The position numbers and the translations under genes are program-made. DNA of 35,391 bases from Candidatus Dietzia intestinigallinarum (lineage in GTDB: Bacteria; Actinomycetota; Actinomycetes; Mycobacteriales; Mycobacteriaceae): assembly GCA_019119875.1 (NCBI GenBank), contig DWWG01000016.1, positions 1 through 35,391 on the forward strand. The letters are read 5' to 3'. Shown piece by piece: positions 28,993 through 35,391 of this stretch; the stretch's first letter is position 1, and each line of letters opens with the position of its first letter. The notes below the pieces were generated by a model that worked only from the letters and a program-made list of their open reading frames with translations, had not been told where the DNA came from and made no database searches.

Positions 28993-28998
28993 TAGACT
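28993..28998 (+). promoter_or_regulatory. Possible -10 box for the riboswitch RNA
   Basis: TAGACT lies about 27 bp before the first aptamer helix; its transcript would start near 29005 and include the whole riboswitch. No -35 match is clear because the region overlaps the end of the regulator gene. Confidence 0.45.
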
Positions 28999-29019
28999 CG
29001 GGGACGCGTTCACGCGACT

Positions 29020-29230
29020 CACGGGAGAGTCCCGCGGTTTCGTGTCGCGGGCGCCGAAGGAGCAACTCCTCTCCGAGAATCTCTCAGGCACCCGGACCGT
29101 GTAGTCCACGAGCGCCTCTGGAGAGCGGTGGAATCGACCACCCGCCCACGGGGAAAGTCGGCCCGGCACGTCCGGTTCGGCGAATCTCTCAGGCGCCGGC
29201 GTGTGCCCGGCAGGGGACAGAGCGGAGAGG
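29020..29230 (+). promoter_or_regulatory. Tandem glycine riboswitch upstream of gcvP
   Basis: Two aptamers are visible. The first spans 29020-29101, with P1 CACGG/CCGTG, GGAGAGTCCC-like, GCGCCGAAGGAGCAACTCC and the conserved AATCTCTCAGGCA. The second spans 29115-29230, with P1 CCTCT/AGAGG, CTGGAGAGCGG, AATCTCTCAGGC and GGACAGAGCGGAGAGG. Both repeat the hallmark AATCTCTCAGG core. Downstream a 9-bp hairpin (29247-29255 with 29259-29267) precedes the gcvP ribosome binding site (GAGGAG, 29277-29282). The family binds glycine cooperatively and usually turns on gcv genes. Confidence 0.95.
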
Positions 29231-29287
29231 GTAGCACCGGCCCGCCGGCCGCCCGTCCCGGGTGGCCCCGCCCTTCGAGGAGCACCT

Positions 29288-32182
29288 GTGACGACGACCC
29301 CCCACACCGCCCGGACCGGAGGCGAATTCGTCTCCCGCCACCTGGGCCCGGACGAAGCCGGGCTCGCCCGCATCCTGGACACCATCGGCGTGTCGTCGCT
29401 GGATGAACTCGCGCAGCGGGCGGTCCCGTCGGTGATCGTCGACGAGGTCGGCTCCGACGGTCGTGCGGCGGGTATCGATGCGTTGCCGGAGCCGCTGTCC
29501 GAGGCCGACACCCTCGCGGCACTGCGTGCACTGGCGGACCGCAACACGGTGGCGGTGTCGATGATCGGTCAGGGCTACTACGACACGCTCACCCCGCCGG
29601 TCCTCATCCGCAACATCATCGAGAACCCGGCCTGGTACACGGGGTACACCCCCTATCAGCCGGAGATCAGTCAGGGGCGGCTCGAGGCGCTGCTCAACTT
29701 CCAGACGATGGTCTCCGATCTGACCGGGATGGATATGGCGAACGCCTCCATGCTGGACGAGGGGACCGCGGCGGCGGAGGCCATGACGATGCTGAGGCGG
29801 GCGAACCGTTCGTCGAAGAGCCACCGTTTCGCCGTCGACGTCGACATCTTCCCCCAGACCGCGGCGATCCTCGCCACTCGCGCCGAGCCGCTGGGCATCG
29901 AGATCGTCACCGCCGACCTCGTCGACGGCGGTCTGCCGGAGGGCGAGTTCTTCGGCGCACTCGTCCAGACCCCCGGCGCCTCGGGACGGGTCGCGGACGT
30001 GTCCAAGCTGATCGAGGAGTGCCACGAGCGCGGAGTGATGGTCGCCGCGGGAGTGGATCTCCTGGCGGCCACCGTGCTGACCCCGGCGGGGGAGAAGGGC
30101 GCGGACGCGTGCTTCGGCACCACCCAGCGTTTCGGGGTCCCGATGGGCTTCGGCGGCCCGCACGCCGGTTTCCTGGCCTGCCGGACCGCACACGCGCGTA
30201 ACCTCCCCGGGCGTCTGGTGGGCGTGTCGACGGACGCGGACGGGCGCGTCGCGTACCGGCTCGCGTTGCAGACGCGGGAGCAGCACATCCGCCGCGACAA
30301 GGCCACGTCGAACATCTGTACCGCGCAGGTGCTGCTCGCCGTGCTCGCCGCGATGTACGCCTCCTACCACGGTGCCGAGGGGCTCACAGCCATCGCGCGG
30401 CGTGTCCACGCGCACGCGGCGGTGCTGGCGGACGGACTCGTGATGGCCGGTGTCGAGGTGGCCCACGACGAGTTCTTCGACACCGTCCTGGCACGGGTCC
30501 CGGGCCGCGCCGACGAGGTCCTCGCCGCCGCGGCCGAGCGCGGGGTCAACCTGTGGAAGGTCGACGACGACCACGTGTCCATCTCCTGTGACGAGGCCAC
30601 GACCGGCGATCACGTCTCCCTCGTACTCGAGGCCTTCGGGGGCAGGGTCGCGGACGTGGCCGACGCCGCCGGCCTCGAGGTGATGGTGGATCCGGACTAC
30701 GGTGACCGGACGAGCACCTTCCTCGAGCACGAGGCGTTCGTGCGCTACCGCACCGAGACCGCGATGCTGCGCTACCTGCGCGCGCTGTCTGACAAGGACA
30801 TGGCCCTGGACCGCACCATGATCCCGCTCGGGTCCTGCACGATGAAACTCAACGCGACCACCGAGATGGAGCCCATCACGTGGCCCGAGTTCAACCGCCT
30901 GCACCCGTTCGCGCCGGCGGACCAGAACGCCGGGATCCGGCAGCTGGTGGCCGACGTCGAGCAGTGGCTGGTGGACATCACCGGCTACGCGGCGGTGAGC
31001 CTGCAGCCGAACGCGGGCAGCCAGGGCGAGTACGCGGGTCTGCTCGCGATCAGCGCCTATCACCGCTCGCGGGGGGATCATGACCGCACGGTGTGTCTCA
31101 TCCCGTCCTCGGCCCACGGCACCAATGCCGCGTCGGCCGTGATGGCGGGGATGAAGGTCGTGGTGGTCAAGTGTCGTGAGAACGGTGACGTGGACGTCGA
31201 CGACCTCAAGGCCAAGGTCGACAAGCATGCTGGTGAGCTCTCTGCGATCATGATCACCTACCCGTCGACGCACGGTGTGTACGAGCACGACATCGAGGAG
31301 ATCTGCGCGATCGTCCACGATGCCGGCGGCCAGGTGTACATCGACGGGGCCAACCTCAACGCGCTCGTCGGAGTGGCCCGTCCCGGTCGATTCGGAGGGG
31401 ACGTGAGCCACCTCAACCTGCACAAGACCTTCTGTATCCCGCACGGTGGCGGCGGGCCGGGCGTCGGCCCTGTCGCCGTGGCCGAGCATCTGCGCGAGTT
31501 CCTCCCGGGACACCCGTACGAGGAGGGGCTGGGTGCGGGGGGCGTGGTGTCCGCGGCACCCTTCGGCTCGGCTTCGATCCTGCCGATCACCTGGGCGTAC
31601 ATCCGCATGATGGGCGCCGACGGACTGCGTCGGGCCACACTCACCGCGATCGCCAGCGCGAACTACCTGGCCCGGCGGATCGGTGAGCACTTCCCGGTGC
31701 TCTACTCGGGTGAGGGCGGCTGGGTCGCCCACGAGTGCATCCTCGATATCCGCCCGCTGATCGACTCGGTGGGCGTGTCGATCGACGATGTGGCCAAGAG
31801 GCTCGCCGACTACGGTTTCCACGCGCCCACGATGAGCTTCCCGGTTCCCAACACCCTCATGGTGGAGCCCACGGAGAGTGAGGATCTCGCCGAGCTCGAC
31901 GCGTTCTGTGACGCGATGGCGGCCATTCGTGCCGAGATCGACAAGGTGGCGCAGGGCGAGTGGCCGGTGGAGGACAACCCGTTGCGCGGTGCTCCGCACA
32001 CCGCGGAGAGCGTGTCCGCGGACGAGTGGGCGCACCCCTACCCGCGCAGCGTGGCGGGCTACCCGCTCGGGACCACCTGGCGTCCCAAGGTGTGGCCTGC
32101 GGTCCGTCGTATCGACGGGGCGTATGGCGACCGCAACCTGGTCTGTTCGTGCCCGCCGCTCGAGGCGTTGGCCGAGGACTGA
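29288..32182 (+). CDS. gcvP: Glycine dehydrogenase (decarboxylating), P protein
   Basis: GcvP is the PLP enzyme that decarboxylates glycine and loads the aminomethyl group onto GcvH. The 964-residue protein covers both halves of the fused, single-chain form. The N-terminal half holds [22 protein letters not shown]; the C-terminal half holds the PLP lysine K713 in [18 protein letters not shown] and [13 protein letters not shown] 29288 has GAGGAG 5 nt upstream. Expression is under the tandem glycine riboswitch just upstream. It lies about 3 kb from gcvH on the same strand. Confidence 0.96.
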   Translation: MTTTPHTARTGGEFVSRHLGPDEAGLARILDTIGVSSLDELAQRAVPSVIVDEVGSDGRAAGIDALPEPLSEADTLAALRALADRNTVAVSMIGQGYYDTLTPPVLIRNIIENPAWYTGYTPYQPEISQGRLEALLNFQTMVSDLTGMDMANASMLDEGTAAAEAMTMLRRANRSSKSHRFAVDVDIFPQTAAILATRAEPLGIEIVTADLVDGGLPEGEFFGALVQTPGASGRVADVSKLIEECHERGVMVAAGVDLLAATVLTPAGEKGADACFGTTQRFGVPMGFGGPHAGFLACRTAHARNLPGRLVGVSTDADGRVAYRLALQTREQHIRRDKATSNICTAQVLLAVLAAMYASYHGAEGLTAIARRVHAHAAVLADGLVMAGVEVAHDEFFDTVLARVPGRADEVLAAAAERGVNLWKVDDDHVSISCDEATTGDHVSLVLEAFGGRVADVADAAGLEVMVDPDYGDRTSTFLEHEAFVRYRTETAMLRYLRALSDKDMALDRTMIPLGSCTMKLNATTEMEPITWPEFNRLHPFAPADQNAGIRQLVADVEQWLVDITGYAAVSLQPNAGSQGEYAGLLAISAYHRSRGDHDRTVCLIPSSAHGTNAASAVMAGMKVVVVKCRENGDVDVDDLKAKVDKHAGELSAIMITYPSTHGVYEHDIEEICAIVHDAGGQVYIDGANLNALVGVARPGRFGGDVSHLNLHKTFCIPHGGGGPGVGPVAVAEHLREFLPGHPYEEGLGAGGVVSAAPFGSASILPITWAYIRMMGADGLRRATLTAIASANYLARRIGEHFPVLYSGEGGWVAHECILDIRPLIDSVGVSIDDVAKRLADYGFHAPTMSFPVPNTLMVEPTESEDLAELDAFCDAMAAIRAEIDKVAQGEWPVEDNPLRGAPHTAESVSADEWAHPYPRSVAGYPLGTTWRPKVWPAVRRIDGAYGDRNLVCSCPPLEALAED

Positions 32183-32230
32183 CCCGGCAGCCGGTCCGGC
32201 GGTGTCGTACCCACGTGCCACTGTGCAGGT

Positions 32231-33061
32231 ATGACCACGACCGGACCGGCTCCAGTTCCACCGCTGCCCGCGGCCTGTGCCGAATGGTGCCGGGCTCAGC
32301 CACCGGCGCTCCTCGTCGCCGACGAGTACGTGGAGATCGATCTGGACCTGTGGAATCTGCGGCTGGCGGAGAAGGGCGTCGATCTCCGACTCGTCGGTGG
32401 TGGGCCGGACGGCGGCCGGGTGGAGACCGGCTCCGGGTACCTGAGGCGCAGCGATCTGTGGGCGGCGGGCCGCCGCGCCCGGGGCAGCCTGGAGGAGGCC
32501 GTGGTCGCTCTGTACATGTGCGCCGCCTGGCTCTCCTCCCACCCGACGCGCTCGGGTATTCGTCGGGGACTGCCGGATTTCCGGGTCCCGGAACGCGATC
32601 GGGCGGGATGGCGGTCGGTGTCGTCGCACGGCTACCCGCTCGTCCTGCACGAGGTCGTGGACTGGCTCGACGCCCCGGCGGAGGCGATGAGCCTGCTCAA
32701 GCACGGTGCCCCGGTGGGACGGGCCGGCCGGGGCGTACCGGACCTCGGGTATCCGTTGGCGTCGCTCTATCTGTCGTCTCTGGCCATGGCGTGGTCGGAT
32801 CAGCCCGTCGTTCCGGTTGACCCCGCGGGTATCGGAACGCTGATCCACGCGGGGTGGACCGAGGTCGACTCGGCGGCACGTATGACCCCCCGGCGCTACC
32901 AGCGCTACCTGGACCTGGTGAAGGCGTGGGCGGACCGGGCGGGTGTCGAGGCCCTGGTGGTGGAGATGTGGCTGGTCAGGCAATGGCACCAGCGTCGCGC
33001 GCAGGTCGGCACCACTGACCCGGTGCGTGCCCCGCGCGGACGGCCGGGCCCACCGCACTGA
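32231..33061 (+). CDS. Uncharacterised protein downstream of gcvP
   Basis: The 276-residue product has no domain I can name. It is soluble, with a Pro-rich start, a helical middle (EEAVVALYMCAAWLSSHP) and Trp-rich stretches (EVVDWLD, MAWSDQP, VEMWLVRQWHQRR), and ends in an Arg/Pro/Gly-rich tail. ATG 32231 has no proper ribosome binding site (AGG directly before the ATG), so it could be a leaderless or weakly expressed gene. It lies 48 bases after gcvP, but its transcription with it is uncertain. The coding bias (strong third-position GC) matches its neighbours, which supports a real gene. Confidence 0.75.
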   Translation: MTTTGPAPVPPLPAACAEWCRAQPPALLVADEYVEIDLDLWNLRLAEKGVDLRLVGGGPDGGRVETGSGYLRRSDLWAAGRRARGSLEEAVVALYMCAAWLSSHPTRSGIRRGLPDFRVPERDRAGWRSVSSHGYPLVLHEVVDWLDAPAEAMSLLKHGAPVGRAGRGVPDLGYPLASLYLSSLAMAWSDQPVVPVDPAGIGTLIHAGWTEVDSAARMTPRRYQRYLDLVKAWADRAGVEALVVEMWLVRQWHQRRAQVGTTDPVRAPRGRPGPPH

Positions 33062-33076
33062 TCGAGATCGTGGCTT

Positions 33077-33102
33077 CGCCGGCGGGCCCGATCGCGCCGG
33101 CG
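33077..33102 (+). terminator. Possible bidirectional terminator
   Basis: Two copies of the self-complementary octamer CGCCGGCG (33077-33084 and 33095-33102) can pair around a 10-nt loop. They lie in the gap between two converging genes, where a bidirectional terminator is expected. No T tracts are present. Confidence 0.45.
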
Positions 33103-33171
33103 GTGTCGACCGCTGTTATCGGGCGAGGGGCGGGGCGGGGAGCGTAGGTGACGCCGGCGGACAGGGCCGGA

Positions 33172-34725
33172 TCAGTTCTTCCTGAGCTCGCGTTTGAGGA
33201 GCTTTCCGGACTGGTTTCGGGGAAGCTCGTCGACGAACACGACCCGCTTGGGCACCTTGAAGGGTGCGAGGTGGGTGCGGGCTCCGTCGATGAGTTCGGC
33301 TTCGGTGGCCTGCGTGCCGTCCTTGAGCACGACGACCGCGGTGACGGCCTCGATCCACTTGGGGTCCGGGGTCCCGATCACGGCCACCTCGGCCACGCGC
33401 TCGTCCCGGTAGATGGCGTCCTCGACCTCGCGCGAGGCCACCAGGACGCCACCGGTGTTGATGACGTCCTTGATACGGTCCACCACCTCCAGGAAGCCCT
33501 CGGAGTCCCGCACGACGAGGTCCCCGGAGTGGAACCAGCCGTCGCGGAACGCCTCCTCGGTGGCCTCGGGCTTGTTCCAGTAGCCGCTGCACAGCTGGGG
33601 TGAACGGTAGACCACCTCACCCTGCTCGCCGTCGGCGACCTCGGCGCCGGATTCGTCCACGACGCGGGCCTCGACGAAGAACACGGCACGGCCTGCGCTC
33701 GCCGGGCGGGCGTCATGATCCTCTGGCCGTAGGACGCAGGCCAACGGGCCGATCTCCGACTGGCCGAAGCAGTTGTAGAAGCCGAGGCCCGGGTATCTGG
33801 AGCGGAGTCGCTGGAGGACGGGGACCGGCATGATCGATGCGCCGTACTGGGCCTTGCGCAGGCTCGAGAGATCGCGGGTCTCAAGGTCCGGATGCGAGGC
33901 GAGGGGGACCCACACGGTGGGGGCGAGGAAGAGCGACCTGATGGAGTCCTGCTCGACACGCCGCAGGATCTCGGGGATGTCGGGGGCCGTCATCAGGTGC
34001 ACGGTGGCGCCGAGGGACAGGTACGGCATCGCGAACACGTGCATGGCGGCCGAGTGGTACAGCGGCATGGCGACCAGCGGCTCGTCGTCAGCGGCCAGAT
34101 CGAGGGAGAGGATGCAGCTGACGTACTCGTGGACGAGAGCCGAATGCGTCATCATCGCGCCCTTGGGCCGGGAGGTCGTGCCCGAGGTGTAGAGCAGCTG
34201 CGCCAGGTCGGTGCCGCCGGCGGGCGAGTGCATCCTCGTGGTCTCACCGCTCAGCGCGACGCCGAGAAGGGTGCCGTCCGGGTCCTCGCCCGCAGCGGGC
34301 TGCAGGGCGAGGGAGGCGAGTCCGGTCAGGTTCTCCATCACCGCGTCGAGGGTGGGGGCCTGGGCGGGGTCGACGAGGACCAGCGACGCCCCCGAGTCGG
34401 TCAGCAGGTATTCGAGTTCACCGCCGGTGAGCGCGAAATTGACCGGGACGTGGGTCAGTCCCGCTCGTGAGGTCGCGAGGAAGGCGATGAGGTAGGCGTC
34501 GGAGTTGACCCCGTAGGCGGCGACGCGGGACCCGGGCTCCAGCCCGCGGTCACCGAGAAAGGAGGCGACCCGGTCGACGGCGGCGTCGAGGTCGGCGTAG
34601 GTCCAGCTGCGGTCGGCGAAGGTCAGGGCGACCCGATCGGGGAACCTGGAGGCGGAGCGGCGGAGCACCGCGTCGACGGTTCCGGCACTGACGGCCGGCA
34701 TCGGGGGAGGAGGGGGAGTCGTCAT
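33172..34725 (-). CDS. Acyl-CoA synthetase (AMP-dependent, FadD-like)
   Basis: The 517-residue member of the ANL superfamily activates a carboxylic acid with ATP and CoA. It shows the P-loop LLYTSGTTSRPKG at 178-190, NCFGQSEIG, DGWFHSGDL and the C-terminal A10-type lysine K507 in RNQSGKLLK. The Pro-rich start is followed directly by the AMP-binding domain, and there is no signal peptide. The chain length of the acid is unknown. The start is ATG 34725 on the minus strand. TATAGG lies 9 nt before it, so the mRNA could be near leaderless. It runs against the gcvP-side genes. Confidence 0.92.
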   Translation of the reverse strand: MTTPPPPPMPAVSAGTVDAVLRRSASRFPDRVALTFADRSWTYADLDAAVDRVASFLGDRGLEPGSRVAAYGVNSDAYLIAFLATSRAGLTHVPVNFALTGGELEYLLTDSGASLVLVDPAQAPTLDAVMENLTGLASLALQPAAGEDPDGTLLGVALSGETTRMHSPAGGTDLAQLLYTSGTTSRPKGAMMTHSALVHEYVSCILSLDLAADDEPLVAMPLYHSAAMHVFAMPYLSLGATVHLMTAPDIPEILRRVEQDSIRSLFLAPTVWVPLASHPDLETRDLSSLRKAQYGASIMPVPVLQRLRSRYPGLGFYNCFGQSEIGPLACVLRPEDHDARPASAGRAVFFVEARVVDESGAEVADGEQGEVVYRSPQLCSGYWNKPEATEEAFRDGWFHSGDLVVRDSEGFLEVVDRIKDVINTGGVLVASREVEDAIYRDERVAEVAVIGTPDPKWIEAVTAVVVLKDGTQATEAELIDGARTHLAPFKVPKRVVFVDELPRNQSGKLLKRELRKN

Positions 34726-34766
34726 GCACTCGACCCTATAGCGGCATCGGTGCTGACGCGGCGGAG

Positions 34767-35015
34767 TCAGTCCTCGCCGCGGAGCAGTTCCAGGACCGCC
34801 GGGGGGATGTGACCGCTGGCCTCGCGCGGGGTCCAGTGCTCGCTGGGGACCCACTGCGAACCGCAGCCCCGGCAGGCGAACAGGGGTTCACCCCGACGTT
34901 GGACGGGGGTCTGGTTCCAGTTGCACAGATCCCGGCAGGACCGCACCCGCAGTGGTGCGAGGTCGGGATCCGTGCGGCGACGGGCGAGTGAGCGTAGGGA
35001 GGACAGTGCGGCCAT
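34767..35015 (-). CDS. Small four-cysteine zinc-ribbon-like protein
   Basis: The 82-residue product has a basic start (SLRSLARRRTD), then a C-x3-C pair (SCRDLCN), a C-x2-C pair (ACRGC) and an acidic tail, compatible with one zinc ribbon. A WVPSEHWTPREASGH segment follows. The four cysteines and lack of any other feature suggest a structural or RNA-binding role, but this is a guess. ATG 35015 has no ribosome binding site; TACGCT lies 10 nt upstream on the minus strand and could give a short-leader transcript. It is divergent from the next gene. Confidence 0.65.
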   Translation of the reverse strand: MAALSSLRSLARRRTDPDLAPLRVRSCRDLCNWNQTPVQRRGEPLFACRGCGSQWVPSEHWTPREASGHIPPAVLELLRGED

Positions 35016-35093
35016 GGTGACAGCCAGCGTAGTCGTGGACCGGGACCTGCTCGTCTGTCGTGCGCCCGATCGGGGTGACCCGGCCCCACCGGA

Positions 35094-35099
35094 TAGCCT
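35094..35099 (+). promoter_or_regulatory. Possible -10 box for the YchJ-like gene
   Basis: TAGCCT fits TANNNT and would start the mRNA about 25 nt before ATG 35131. The 115-bp gap to the divergent gene is the only place for both promoters. No good -35 box is seen. Confidence 0.35.
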
Positions 35100-35130
35100 G
35101 TCGGAAGCCCGAGTGGACGGAAGTGGTGAG

Positions 35131-35391
35131 ATGAGCGAGTGCCCGTGTGGGGGCGCAGAATTGCGCACCTGCTGCGGTCCTGTGGTGGAGGACGGGGTCC
35201 CCGCCCGGACGGCCGAGCAACTGATGCGCTCCAGGTATACGGCATTCGTGCTCGGGCGTCCCGACCATCTCTGGCGGACGTGGCACCCCCGGACCCGGCC
35301 GGACACCGTGGACACGGGCGGCGTGGAGTGGGTGGGGCTCACCATCGTGGAGGTGTCCGCGGGTGGGGAGGACGACGACGACGGCGTGGTC
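35131..35391 (+). CDS. YchJ-like (UPF0225) SEC-C motif protein, 3'-truncated by the window
   Basis: The frame is open from ATG 35131 to the last base, 87 codons, so the gene continues past the window. It starts MSECPCGG and has CCGP, then TAEQLMRSRYTAFV and TWHPRTRP, which is the arrangement of the YchJ/UPF0225 family: an N-terminal SEC-C-type zinc motif followed by an NTF2-like domain. Function is unknown. GGAAG lies about 7 nt upstream of the ATG. A Gly/Asp-rich stretch at the very end is unusual for the family. Confidence 0.85.
   Translation, partial: MSECPCGGAELRTCCGPVVEDGVPARTAEQLMRSRYTAFVLGRPDHLWRTWHPRTRPDTVDTGGVEWVGLTIVEVSAGGEDDDDGVV

Noticed and set aside
29189-33058. Minus-strand frame of 1289 residues opposite gcvP and the following gene
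   Set aside because: Long antisense frames are common in GC-rich DNA; it covers the riboswitch and gcvP, is His/Arg/Gly-rich and lacks any domain.

Overview
The window is a high-GC actinobacterial chromosome segment, and every gene set in it is core to the order Mycobacteriales. Gene order follows two Mycobacterium tuberculosis blocks that I recall from memory: Rv1691-Rv1713 (TPR protein, G3P phosphatase, tlyA, nadK, recN, steA/steB, pyrG, Nudix, xerD, parA-like, scpAB, rluB, cmk, der) and Rv1821-Rv1832 (secA2, pgsA2, gcvH, garA, two MerR regulators, bifunctional nuclease, gcvP). The genus is not proven by anything here; Dietzia or a close relative is my best guess. No phage, transposon, IS or CRISPR was seen.

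Layout. 1-170: 3' end of an rRNA operon (5S rRNA and its terminator). 238-17131: seventeen same-strand genes packed with 1-4 base overlaps, covering tRNA-like core functions: rRNA modification (tlyA, rluB), NADP and CTP synthesis (nadK, pyrG, cmk), DNA repair and chromosome organisation (recN, xerD, parA-like, scpA, scpB), cell separation (steA, steB) and ribosome assembly (der). 17201-17315: tRNA-Pro(GGG) and a strong terminator. 17316-17927: a long non-coding leader. 17928-21333: an accessory module of glutamate decarboxylase (gadB), a six-helix membrane protein made of three repeated two-helix units, and an Ntn-type choloylglycine/linear-amide hydrolase. 21479-22618: an unrecognised 379-residue protein. 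22707-32182: secA2-pgsA, then gcvH-garA-ftsR-bfn-resR and a tandem glycine riboswitch in front of gcvP. 32231-35391: an unrecognised gene, a convergent acyl-CoA synthetase, a tiny zinc-ribbon protein and the start of a YchJ-like gene cut by the window end.

How the genes may work together. The first block is a growth and division housekeeping operon. The right-hand block joins glycine cleavage (GcvH, GcvP, riboswitch) to GarA, the phospho-switch of 2-oxoglutarate and glutamate metabolism, and to two MerR regulators linked to division and growth. The gad module lies between these blocks and also acts on glutamate. Its combination of decarboxylase, repeated membrane protein and amidase, with no recognisable GadC antiporter, is the part most likely to hold an undescribed system.
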